A DNA stretch of 64,000 bases from Archangium violaceum (GTDB lineage: Bacteria; Myxococcota; Myxococcia; Myxococcales; Myxococcaceae). Below, piece by piece: positions 17,270-24,563 of this stretch. Position 1 is the stretch's first letter. Each line of letters opens with the position of its first letter. The notes beneath the pieces were generated by a model. It saw only the letters and a list, made by a program, of their open reading frames with translations. It had not been told where the DNA came from and searched no databases. Location of the stretch: contig NZ_CP069338.1 of assembly GCF_016859125.1 (NCBI RefSeq), positions 3,312,501 to 3,376,500 on the forward strand, written 5' to 3'. A program made the position numbers and the translations under genes.

Positions 17270-17596
17270 ATGTCCTATTCCATCGACCTGTCTGATGAAC
17301 TGTTCGCCTTGATGGAGGAGTTGCCCCGGCACACGTCCGTGACCATCCACTTGATGCTCGCGCGGATCGCGGAACTGGCGGCGCTCTGGCCTCCGGATGA
17401 CGAGAGGTGGAAGCAGTTCACCTACCAGGACGACCTGGGGCTGCGCTTCTACGTACAGGGCTGTTGCGTGCGGCTCTACCTGGACCCAGAGGCGAGGCGC
17501 GTCGTGGTGTGTGGGATCGGCCGTGTTCTCGTCACCCTTCCCGACGAGCTCCTCGACTCGGAAACGGGTGCCGAGGGTTCTCCCGCGCCACCGTAG
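17270..17596 (+). CDS. Hypothetical protein, 108 residues
   Basis: The N-terminal half is helical (SDELFALMEELPRHTSVTI, then LMLARIAELAAL). The C-terminal half has alternating hydrophobic strands ending in VVVCGIGRVLVTLPDELL, roughly the size and alpha-then-beta layout of ParE/RelE-like or other small toxins. No diagnostic residue supports that, so no function is claimed. ATG 17270 is preferred over GTG 17246 because the downstream residues look folded. No clear ribosome site. The 227-base divergent gap to the methyltransferase would hold both promoters. Confidence 0.45.
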   Translation: MSYSIDLSDELFALMEELPRHTSVTIHLMLARIAELAALWPPDDERWKQFTYQDDLGLRFYVQGCCVRLYLDPEARRVVVCGIGRVLVTLPDELLDSETGAEGSPAPP

Positions 17597-17699
17597 GCGC
17601 CGCGCGAGGCGCTCGTTTCCTGGACCCGGCCCATCCGGGCGCGGAGCACCCGTGACCGCCCGCGAGCAGGTCGTGTCTGCCCTGGTGGTGCGGGTTCGA

Positions 17700-17950
17700 G
17701 CGGCTCGCGCACCGTGAATGCCTCGCGGATCATCGCCTGCCGGAGTGAGGGTCGGCCGCCATCCGGGCCAGTGACTCGCGGGCCCAGCGCGAACTTGCCG
17801 GGCGTGGTGCCCACCCCGGTCTGGCGTGCCAGCGACTCGGCCGGTTCGAGCCTCCGGGGGATGGGATGTCCAAGGCCGTAAGGCTTACTGCCCTCGGGGG
17901 CGGTCCTGCCCACCACCAGCACGTAAACCCCTGGAATCACGATGACTCGG
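17700..17950 (-). pseudogene. Probable RDD-family membrane protein remnant
   Basis: The minus strand between about 17950 and 17700 reads VIVIPGVYVLVVGR, then LARQTGVGTTPGKFALGPRV and DGGRPSLRQAMIREAF. TPGK-x-x-L-G-x-R-V followed by DGG-x-PS-x-x-x-A-x-x-RE is the usual C-terminal signature of RDD-domain membrane proteins. The surrounding frame has no plausible start, only one hydrophobic stretch, and Pro/Arg-rich sequence on both sides, so only a gene scrap remains. The rest of 17597-18157 shows no gene. Confidence 0.35.
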
Positions 17951-18007
17951 GCGGGAAAGACCCTGGCACGCGGACTGCTATAGCCCTCTGGCGAGAAGTC
18001 GGTGGGT

Positions 18008-18060
18008 GGGTCGGGGCAGGACGGGCGGGTCGGGGTAGGACGGGCGGGTCGGGGCAGGGA
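18008..18060. repeat. 19-bp tandem repeat, about 2.8 copies
   Basis: Unit GGGTCGGGGCAGGACGGGC is repeated at 18008-18026, 18027-18045 (one C-to-T difference) and, partially, 18046-18060. It lies in the non-coding gap downstream of the LysR gene. Probably replication-slippage DNA; the G-runs on this strand could form G-quadruplex-like structure. Confidence 0.7.
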
Positions 18061-18157
18061 CACTTCGGGGGAAGTGGGTTGGGGAACGGGTCGGGGGAGC
18101 TGCTGCTGGGGGCGGCTCCTCCCCGATTCGTTTTCGAGGACCGGCGAGAGCGCCTTC

Positions 18158-19078
18158 TCAGGTGAGCAGCGCGCGGCGCTCCGGTGCCTCGAACCAGCGC
18201 AGCAGGAAGTCGATGAACACCCGCGTGCGCAGCGGCTGGTGCCGTCGCGCCGGGTAGAGCAGGTACAGCGGCATGGCCACCAGCTCGTACCCGGGGCACA
18301 GGCGCACCAGCGCGCCGGACTCGAGATCCTCTCGCACCTGGAAGAGCGGTAACCGCACCACTCCGGCCCCCGCCAGCGCCACGCGCCGGATGGCACTGTA
18401 GAGGCTGATCCGCAACCGGCCGCCCACCGTGGCGGTCTCCGTGCGGCCCTCGCGCTCGAATAGCCAGAGCGCGTCATCGCGGAAGTGCGGGTTGTGGATG
18501 CACGGGACCTTCTCCAGCGCCGCGGGAGTGTCGAGCGGTCCATGTGCCGCCAGGAAGGACGGGCTCGCCACCACCACCTCCCGCACCACCCCCAGCGGGC
18601 GGGCCACCAGGTGCTCCTCCAGCGCCCGGGTCGTGCGCAGCGCCACGTCATACCCCTCCCCCACCAGGTCCCTGCGCAGCACGCTCAAGTCCAGCTCCAC
18701 CTCGACGTGCGGGTAGAGGGCCTGGAACTCCAACACCAGCTCGGGCAGGAAGGTCTCCCCGAGCGTCGTCGGCGCGGTGACCCGGAGCCGTCCTCCCACC
18801 TCCGTGGTGGTCGCCGAGACCGCTCGCTCCGCTTCCAGCAGCACCTCGCGCAACTGCCGGCAGTACTCGAGATAGAGCCGCCCGGCCTCCGTCAGCGCCA
18901 GCCGCCGCGTCGTGCGGTGCAGCAGCTGCACGCCCAGCGCCTTCTCCAACTCCGCCACCTGCTCGCTGACGTGCGCCTTCGAGCAGCCGAGCTTCTCCGC
19001 CGCTCGCGTGAAGCTGCCCAGCTCCGCCACCGTGACGAAGGCCAGCGACTGATCGAACCGTCCGAACATTGTCTTCAT
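18158..19078 (-). CDS. LysR-family transcriptional regulator
   Basis: 306 residues. The N-terminal winged helix-turn-helix (residues about 7-66) has the family signature LGSFTRAAEKLGCSKAHVSEQVAELEKALGVQLLHRTTR. A helical linker and the periplasmic-binding-protein-like effector domain (about 95-300) follow. It is transcribed divergently from the SDR gene at 19187 with a 108-base intergenic region, the standard layout for a LysR regulator controlling its neighbour and itself. The inducer is unknown. ATG 19078 starts the usual 8 or so residues before the HTH. Confidence 0.92.
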   Translation of the reverse strand: MKTMFGRFDQSLAFVTVAELGSFTRAAEKLGCSKAHVSEQVAELEKALGVQLLHRTTRRLALTEAGRLYLEYCRQLREVLLEAERAVSATTTEVGGRLRVTAPTTLGETFLPELVLEFQALYPHVEVELDLSVLRRDLVGEGYDVALRTTRALEEHLVARPLGVVREVVVASPSFLAAHGPLDTPAALEKVPCIHNPHFRDDALWLFEREGRTETATVGGRLRISLYSAIRRVALAGAGVVRLPLFQVREDLESGALVRLCPGYELVAMPLYLLYPARRHQPLRTRVFIDFLLRWFEAPERRALLT

Positions 19079-19083
19079 CCGCG

Positions 19084-19171
19084 AACAGTGTTTCCGCCCA
19101 GGGCCCGTTTATCCCCGGGCTTCCCAGGCGCATTCTCCATGGCACCTGAGCATTGGTTCGCATCATCGAAC
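19084..19171. promoter_or_regulatory. Candidate LysR operator sites
   Basis: The divergent intergenic region contains GTTCG-N6-CGAAC (19156-19171), a perfect inverted repeat close to the T-N11-A geometry of LysR sites, 16 bases before the SDR ATG. A second short palindrome, AACA-G-TGTT (19084-19092), lies beside the regulator's start. Both share the GAAC/GTT core. Confidence 0.4.
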
Positions 19172-19186
19172 AAAACGGAGGCAGTC

Positions 19187-19786
19187 ATGAAGGTTCTTCT
19201 CGTCGGAGCTCACGGAGTCATCGGAAGCGCGGTCGCACGGGAGCTGGGCTCCCGCCACACCCTCGTCAGCGCGGGCCGCAGCCGCGGGGACGTGACGGTG
19301 GACATCACCGACAGCGCCAGCATCCGCCGTATGTTCGAGCAGGTGGGCCGCGTGGACGCGGTGGTCTCGGCCGCTGGAAACCTGCACTTCGCTCCGCTCG
19401 AGGAGATGACCGAGCAGCACTTCGACATCGGCCTGCGCGACAAGCTGATGGGCCAGGTGAACCTGGCGATGATCGGCCGCGCCTGGTTGAACGACGGAGG
19501 CTCCATCACCGTGACGGGCGGCATCGTCGCCGAGCAGCCCATCCGCAATGGCAGCTCGGCCTCCATGGTGAACTCCGCGCTGGAGGGCTTCGTGCGCGGG
19601 GCCGCCATCGAGCTGCCGCGGGGGCTGCGCATCAACCTCGTCAGCCCGAACGTGGTGCAGGAATCGCTGCCTCAGCTCGCCCCCTTCTTCCGAGGCTTCG
19701 AGGCGGTCCCCGCCGCCCGTGTGGCCCTCGGCTACAGCCGCAGCGTGGAGGGCCACCAGACCGGGCAGATCTACCGCGTCTTCTGA
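19187..19786 (+). CDS. Short SDR-family protein, LysR target
   Basis: 199 residues. The NAD(P)-binding loop is VGAHGVIGSAVARELG (about 6-21), with VVSAAGNLHF as the NNAG equivalent (about 62). The protein lacks the usual YxxxK active site; the corresponding region reads SSASMVNSALEGFVRGAAIE, with no Tyr. It therefore belongs to the atypical short SDR group commonly found opposite LysR regulators. It may act as a reductase of unusual mechanism or as a binding protein. GGAGG lies 5 bases before ATG 19187. The C-terminus, GQIYRVF, is echoed by a fragment at 21138. Confidence 0.82.
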   Translation: MKVLLVGAHGVIGSAVARELGSRHTLVSAGRSRGDVTVDITDSASIRRMFEQVGRVDAVVSAAGNLHFAPLEEMTEQHFDIGLRDKLMGQVNLAMIGRAWLNDGGSITVTGGIVAEQPIRNGSSASMVNSALEGFVRGAAIELPRGLRINLVSPNVVQESLPQLAPFFRGFEAVPAARVALGYSRSVEGHQTGQIYRVF

Positions 19787-20016
19787 TGCGCGGTGGAGCA
19801 AGCGTTCGGGCGCACGCGGAGCGTCCTGCGTGGCTTCGAGCATCAGAGTCCATCCATCGCGAGGGTGCGCTCTTCCCACGAAGCTGTCACCCTCCCCAAT
19901 GTCAGGCATTGCTACAGAAAATTCATGTTCCAATTCGTTCCGGGCGTTTTACTATGAGTGCGGGGGGCGGGCCTGGCCCGCTTTTCGATACATTCATAAC
20001 CGGAGGAAACGGATAG

Positions 20017-21027
20017 ATGCTCCTTTCTTCGCGTCGTCGAACCAATGAACCACGGCACGGCAGTGCGTCCTGGTTGCGCCGCTCGGGCCTTTCCACTCTC
20101 GTCGCGGTCGCGCTGGGCGTTTTCGCCGGTGCTGCCCAGGCCCAGTCTCCTTGCCCGTCCCAGTCGATCCACCCGGAGATCTATCGTTGGGAGCTGGATG
20201 CCCAGGGGAAGGGCGTCTACCTGTGCAGGGCGAAAGACGGCTACGGCAACTTCAAGCACATCACCGTCCAGGTGGTCGACCTCGCGGCTGGCGCCAAGAT
20301 GCGCATCATGAGCGAAGTCGCGCCGGGCTCGCCCATCGGGACATCCGAAACCCTGTTCGTCAAGCGCACGGCACAAGAGTGGTACAACTGGATCAAGCTG
20401 GGCAACGCGACAGTGCCACCCATCGCTCAGTTGTTCAGCGTCACCAGCGGTTCATTCACCATGCCGACCGCTGCCGCGACTGCGCATTTGTCGTTCGCGG
20501 AGAAGAAGTGGGGCATCATCACCACCACCGGGAATGATCCCGTCTGCTACTACATGGACGATGGGAGCAGCGCCAAGCGGATGTTCGGGTTGAGTGATCC
20601 CCGAGCCGCGGGCCAGCAGTTCGCTGCCATCCGCCCTTTCGACGTGGCCTGCCAGGCGGGTGCAACCCCGGTGAACAATGCATTCTCGGGCTACTTCGAC
20701 GCACTCGTTGGTTTCCACCCGCTCTACGGCGACGCAACTCGTAGGACGAATCGGTCCTTCATTGGCTCGAAGAGAAAGGATGGCGCCTGGGCCGAGGGGA
20801 AGGACCAGGATGTCGTCTACCTGTTGACGTCCACGACCCCCACGTCTCCCATGCCCGCCCTGACACTCAACGAGGCGCACAAAATCCTCGCCAATGACTT
20901 CGGGGCCCAGTGGACCGTGCAGCTCGCTGGCGGGGGGGACGCCCAGTACTTCCACCAGGGCTTCGAGGACCCTTCCCCGAACAAGGTGCCCGTGCCTGAG
21001 GTCCTCGTCGTCTACCAGGCCCCGTGA
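20017..21027 (+). CDS. Secreted protein, probable phosphodiester glycosidase-like
   Basis: 336 residues with an Arg-rich start, a hydrophobic segment and an AQA|QSPC signal-peptidase site near residue 42. The C-terminal part resembles the NAGPA (phosphodiester glycosidase, DUF2233) fold: an NGGFF-like element (SVTSGSFT), RSFIGSKRKDG, LTLNEAHKILANDFGAQW and then QLAGGGDAQYF in place of the family's LDGGGSS loop. The match is by pattern only, and the DGGGS loop is altered, so catalysis is uncertain. GGAGGA lies about 10 bases before ATG. Single gene, followed by a hairpin at 21103. Confidence 0.55.
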   Translation: MLLSSRRRTNEPRHGSASWLRRSGLSTLVAVALGVFAGAAQAQSPCPSQSIHPEIYRWELDAQGKGVYLCRAKDGYGNFKHITVQVVDLAAGAKMRIMSEVAPGSPIGTSETLFVKRTAQEWYNWIKLGNATVPPIAQLFSVTSGSFTMPTAAATAHLSFAEKKWGIITTTGNDPVCYYMDDGSSAKRMFGLSDPRAAGQQFAAIRPFDVACQAGATPVNNAFSGYFDALVGFHPLYGDATRRTNRSFIGSKRKDGAWAEGKDQDVVYLLTSTTPTSPMPALTLNEAHKILANDFGAQWTVQLAGGGDAQYFHQGFEDPSPNKVPVPEVLVVYQAP

Positions 21028-21102
21028 CGGGCGCGAGGTGCTTCCGCGGCCCGAGCCCGAGATACTCGGGCCCGAGGTAACCGCGGGGCGCCTGCAGGCC
21101 TT

Positions 21103-21136
21103 CTCCGAAGTGCACTCTTCCAGGGGCACTTCGGAG
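21103..21136 (+). terminator. Hairpin after the secreted-protein gene
   Basis: CTCCGAAGTGC (21103-21113) and GCACTTCGGAG (21126-21136) are perfect 11-base arms with a 12-base loop, 76 bases past the preceding stop. No T-run follows. It may terminate transcription or be an old operator. Confidence 0.35.
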
Positions 21137-21137
21137 T

Positions 21138-21195
21138 GGCTGGGCCGCTCACCGGCGCGCGCCTCCAGAGCGGGCTGTTCTACCGCGTCTTCTGA
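21138..21195 (+). pseudogene. C-terminal scrap of an SDR gene
   Basis: In the frame ending TGA 21193-21195 the DNA reads VAGPLTGARLQSGLFYRVF-stop. The ending closely matches the last residues of the SDR at 19187 (GQIYRVF-stop), and the 16 bases TACCGCGTCTTCTGAT are identical at 19772 and 21181. Only the tail is left. It overlaps, antisense, the end of the 66-residue gene. Confidence 0.4.
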
Positions 21196-21380
21196 TTCGC
21201 GCCGGCCTCGGGGGCCTCCGGCGTCTTCTCCGTCGGAGTCTTCGCCGCCGGCTTGTCTCCCGCCGGCTTCTTCTCCTTGAGCGTGCCCAGGCTCGTGCTC
21301 CACCACTCCGGGCACAGCAGCAGGAAGAGGCCACCAAACACCACGAGGCCTATCAAGGAGACGATGATCACTTCTTCCAT
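21180..21380 (-). CDS. Small single-pass membrane protein
   Basis: 66 residues from ATG 21380, with GGAG 6 bases upstream. A longer frame to 21428 adds only polar residues before this Met. After MEEV comes one transmembrane helix (IIVSLIGLVVFGGLFLLLC) and then a basic, Lys/Pro/Glu/Thr-rich tail (EKKPAGDKPAAKTP). It resembles small inner-membrane proteins of unknown function. It lies 77 bases downstream of the multicopper oxidase gene on the same strand and could be co-transcribed with it. Confidence 0.5.
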   Translation of the reverse strand: MEEVIIVSLIGLVVFGGLFLLLCPEWWSTSLGTLKEKKPAGDKPAAKTPTEKTPEAPEAGANQKTR

Positions 21381-21457
21381 TGGGTTCTCCACGCCGTCCT
21401 GAGACGACGGCCGCGATACGGGTTTCAATAACGGGTTGGAATCCCGACGTCCGGTAC

Positions 21458-22885
21458 TCAGTCCTTCTCGACGTCAATCATTGTCATCATGCCGGCCTCG
21501 GCATGCTCGAGGATGTGGCAGTGCATCATCCAACTGCCAACGTCCGTGGGTACGAGCGCGATGTCCACCTCCTCGCGTCCGTGGACGAGCACGGTGTCCC
21601 GGAAGAATGGCTCGTTCACCGGCACCCCATCGCGCGCGAGCAGCCGGAAGAACATCCCGTGCAGGTGGATGGGGTGCAGGCGCGCCGACTCGTTCACGTA
21701 CCGCAGCCGGTAGAACTGGCCCTGCTTCAGCGTCAGGCCCGCCCCGTGTGCGTGCGCGTGTCCGGCGAAGGCCTTGCCGTCAATGGTCCACTCGATGCCG
21801 AGCGGGCCACCCCCACGTGCGTTCAACCGGAAGGTGTGGTGCTCCGGCACCGCGAGCCCCTCCTTCCACACGGGCACGTGGGCGCGGGCCGGTGAGTCGA
21901 ACGCCGGCGTGTCCACCACGTCGCCCTCGAGCACGATGCTCGCGAGGGGGTTGGGCTGACGTGCGTAGAACCGGTCGATGATGCGCAGGGGCTCGCCCGA
22001 GAGCTGGTTGAAGGTGAGGTCGAGGTCCACGCGGTTGCCGGGGGCGAGCTCGAAGCGCGAGGGGTCGATGGGCTCGCGCAGGTACATCCCATCCACCGCG
22101 ATGATCTTGGCCTGGAGGCCCGAGAAGTCCGGCGCCACCACGCGCCCATTCGAGGCGTTGAGCAGACGCAAGCGGATGCGCTCGCCCGGGTGGACGCGCA
22201 ACACCTCGCCGGTGCGCCCGTTCACCGTGATGACGTTGCCCCACCGCCCGTCGTGCGCGAGGTCATGCCGGGTGTTGAAGCGCGGGTAGAGTTGCCGCGT
22301 CTCGTCGAGCAGCCAGTCGTCGATGACCCACACCACGTCGCGGGTGTAGGGCGGCGGCTCGGCGTCCTCGACGATGAGCACGCCGTAGAGGCCTCGCTCC
22401 ACCTGCTCGCTGCTGCGCACGTGCGGGTGGAACCAGAAGGTGCCGGCGTCCTTCGGGGTGAATTCGTAGACGAACGTCTCTCCCGGCCGCACGGGCTTCT
22501 GCGTGGCATGGGGCACGCCGTCCATGGCGTTGGGCAGCCGCACGCCGTGCCAGTGGATGGTGGTCTCCTGCGGCAGCCGGTTGGTGAAGCGGACCCGCAG
22601 CGTCTCGCCCAGGCGGATGCGCAACCGCGGCCCCGGCACCTGGCCGTTGTAGGCCCAGACGCGAAGCGCCTGCCCATTGATGAGCGGCACCTCGGTGGGC
22701 TCGGCCACGAGGTCGAAGGTCCGCACCGTGCCGACGGGCCGGGCCTCCAGCGGGTATGCGCCCTCGAACTCGCGCAGGGCCTGCTCGGCCTGGGGCGGCT
22801 TCTTCTCGCCCGATGGGCAAGCCGGATGGAAGAGGAGGAATGCGGCGGCCACGAGGGCTCGCGCGCACCGGGAAGGTGTCAACAC
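21458..22885 (-). CDS. Multicopper oxidase
   Basis: 475 residues of the three-cupredoxin multicopper oxidase family (laccase/CopA/CueO type). All four copper-ligand motifs are present: HWHG (about 114), HPHVRS (about 150), HPIHLHGMFF (about 405) and HCHILEHAEAGMM (about 455-467). The last includes the type 1 Cys and the axial Met. An N-terminal hydrophobic leader with Cys (LLFHPAC) suggests export or lipid attachment, though the lipobox is poor. The start is GTG 22885 with GGAG 10 bases upstream. Likely periplasmic copper tolerance or phenol oxidation. A Cys-rich secreted protein gene lies upstream on the same strand. Confidence 0.9.
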   Translation of the reverse strand: MLTPSRCARALVAAAFLLFHPACPSGEKKPPQAEQALREFEGAYPLEARPVGTVRTFDLVAEPTEVPLINGQALRVWAYNGQVPGPRLRIRLGETLRVRFTNRLPQETTIHWHGVRLPNAMDGVPHATQKPVRPGETFVYEFTPKDAGTFWFHPHVRSSEQVERGLYGVLIVEDAEPPPYTRDVVWVIDDWLLDETRQLYPRFNTRHDLAHDGRWGNVITVNGRTGEVLRVHPGERIRLRLLNASNGRVVAPDFSGLQAKIIAVDGMYLREPIDPSRFELAPGNRVDLDLTFNQLSGEPLRIIDRFYARQPNPLASIVLEGDVVDTPAFDSPARAHVPVWKEGLAVPEHHTFRLNARGGGPLGIEWTIDGKAFAGHAHAHGAGLTLKQGQFYRLRYVNESARLHPIHLHGMFFRLLARDGVPVNEPFFRDTVLVHGREEVDIALVPTDVGSWMMHCHILEHAEAGMMTMIDVEKD

Positions 22886-23091
22886 GTGAGTCGCGCTCCA
22901 GAGCGGAAGGGAATGGCTGGCCGGAGCGGAACTCGCGCCCGGCCCCTCAGGGCTTTCGACAGGCGGAGGGGCAGCTTGGCGAGGATGCGCCAGGCCACTC
23001 CTCTCCCGTTCGGCACGGCGCTCGGAGCCTCGAGCCTCCTCTCGCTACGGCGAAGGGAAGACGAGGCACCCGGTGCGCGCGCCGGGAGAGC

Positions 23092-23490
23092 TCAAATGAG
23101 GAGCGAGCGGATGCGGAGGAAGACGGGTGGCCCCTGGGCATGGGGCGTGTCCCAGAGGGCGAGCGACAGGCGGCCACCACTCTCGGGGGCCGTGATGGGG
23201 TGCCACATCGGCGGCGGGGCCGGTGGGACCACGAGGGGCGCTGCGTGGTTGGAGGCATCCACGAGCACTGGCGCGGGGACATCCCGCTCCAACGCGTCGC
23301 AGCAATCCTTGCGCAACGTCGTCCCGTCGTCGTGTGAGGCCGTCTCCGCCTTCTTCCCATCGTGCGGGCAGGTGCAGGCGGTGCTCGTCGCGGCTTGCTT
23401 CGGACAGAAGTGCGCGAGCCCCACTCCGCTGGCGACTGCCTGCCAACCGAGGAGAAGCGCGAGCGTGAAGATGCGAAGAGCCAGCGACAC
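23092..23490 (-). CDS. Secreted Cys/His-rich small protein, possible metal handling
   Basis: 132 residues from GTG 23490, which has GGGAGGGG 4-5 bases upstream. A signal peptide or membrane anchor (MSLALRIFTLALLLGWQAVA) is followed by a cluster of metal-type ligands: HFCPK, CTCPHDGKK, SHDD and DCCD (residues about 26-65). The rest is Pro-rich with scattered His. No family recognised. It is 206 bases upstream of the multicopper oxidase in the same direction, so a copper-related role is a reasonable inference, but only that. Confidence 0.55.
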   Translation of the reverse strand: MSLALRIFTLALLLGWQAVASGVGLAHFCPKQAATSTACTCPHDGKKAETASHDDGTTLRKDCCDALERDVPAPVLVDASNHAAPLVVPPAPPPMWHPITAPESGGRLSLALWDTPHAQGPPVFLRIRSLLI

Positions 23491-23549
23491 GGTGCCCCTC
23501 CCTATACGTGGGTCGAGTACCGGCCGCAACCCACGGGCTTCGTGAGCGC

Positions 23550-23711
23550 TCACTGGGAGAAGAGGAACTTACGCTTGCGTGTCAGCAGCACGACCTGCAT
23601 GGGGGTGCCCGTCTCGAATTGAAGGCCCTCCTTGCTCCCCTCGCTCGGCGTGGCCTTGAGGACCGTTTTCTCCTCACCCTTCTTCTCCTGCTTCTTCTTG
23701 TCATCCGCCAT
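23550..23711 (-). CDS. Small Lys-rich protein, 53 residues
   Basis: ATG 23711 lies inside the last codons of the preceding gene (stop at 23701), an overlap typical of an operon; GAAGGA is 9 bases upstream. It reads MADDKKKQEKKGEEK, then a short ordered segment (EGLQFETGTPMQVVLLTRKRK) and FLFSQ. The abrupt change from charged to beta-like sequence and the operon position support a real gene. Function unknown; it may act with the cell-wall-hydrolase operon upstream. Confidence 0.5.
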   Translation of the reverse strand: MADDKKKQEKKGEEKTVLKATPSEGSKEGLQFETGTPMQVVLLTRKRKFLFSQ

Positions 23712-24546
23712 GGCCGGTTTCCTTCGAGGGCTCGGGGGACCTACCGCTCACGTCGTACTCTCCCACCCACTTCTCCTGTTCAGGGGGCAGGCTCGGGGAG
23801 GAGGCCTCCACCTTCATCACCGCTGGCCGGGGGAACGTCACCTTCAGCGAGGAGCTCGACTCCTCGCGGCCCTGCACCGTCACCGTGAGGGAGAGGGGGA
23901 TGTCGGTGGCGACGCACTGGATGGAGCCATCCTTCCCCACCTGGAAGACATGCCCGTAGCGGGTGATCTCCCTCCTGAAGTCGTCGACCTTCTCGAGGTA
24001 CTCGGCAATCTCCTTCTCGAGTTCTATCCAGAGCAGCCGGCGTGCCTCCCCACGCTTGCCCAGGAGCTTCATGTCCACCGCGCGCACCTTCACTTCCGTG
24101 GTGTTGGAGTAGGATGGCTGGGTCTCGAGCGGTCCCAGGCTCTGGTTCCACCGCCCGGAAGGAGCGCGGAACAACAGCATCCAGACGTGCTCTCCCCCTA
24201 GCGGCACACCCAACTGCTGGAAGCGTCCCAGGATGAACAGCCCCAGCTGCCTGTCCCGTAACCGCCGCTGCTCGTGCCAATAATTCTTCACGAGCTCGGG
24301 CTCGGTCTTCCACCCCTCTTCCTCAGCGAAATCCCTGGCCCACGTCTCCACGCTGCCCGTCCCGCGTGGCTTCATGAACGAGGGGACTTGGGGCGTCTTG
24401 AGGGGGGGGGCCTCCGCTTCGGCCCCGGCACTCGCGGGTTTCGCGATCAGCAACAGGGCCAGGAACGCGCACAGCCAGATACTCCGTGGACACCCAACAG
24501 ACCGATCCCTCACGGGCTCACCTCTTCTTGGCATGTTCGTGACCAT
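23701..24546 (-). CDS. Secreted hypothetical protein in hydrolase operon
   Basis: 281 residues (or 277 from ATG 24534). A signal peptide is present (about 22-40, IWLCAFLALLLIAKPASAGA). The mature part is charged and helix-rich in the middle (VDMKLLGKRGEARRLLWIEL, EKEIAEYLEKVDDFRREITRYG) with a beta-type C-terminal region (SLTVTVQGREESSSSLKVTF). No family recognised. It starts 18 bases after the 845-residue hydrolase gene and overlaps the 53-residue gene, so the genes form one operon. An adaptor or inhibitor of the hydrolase in the periplasm is conceivable, but this is speculation. Confidence 0.6.
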   Translation of the reverse strand: MVTNMPRRGEPVRDRSVGCPRSIWLCAFLALLLIAKPASAGAEAEAPPLKTPQVPSFMKPRGTGSVETWARDFAEEEGWKTEPELVKNYWHEQRRLRDRQLGLFILGRFQQLGVPLGGEHVWMLLFRAPSGRWNQSLGPLETQPSYSNTTEVKVRAVDMKLLGKRGEARRLLWIELEKEIAEYLEKVDDFRREITRYGHVFQVGKDGSIQCVATDIPLSLTVTVQGREESSSSLKVTFPRPAVMKVEASSPSLPPEQEKWVGEYDVSGRSPEPSKETGHGG

Positions 24547-24563
24547 GGAAGGCGTACTCCTGC

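Noticed and set aside
18008-18060. 19-bp tandem repeat considered as a CRISPR array
   Set aside because: Units are directly adjacent with no spacers and only about 2.8 copies.
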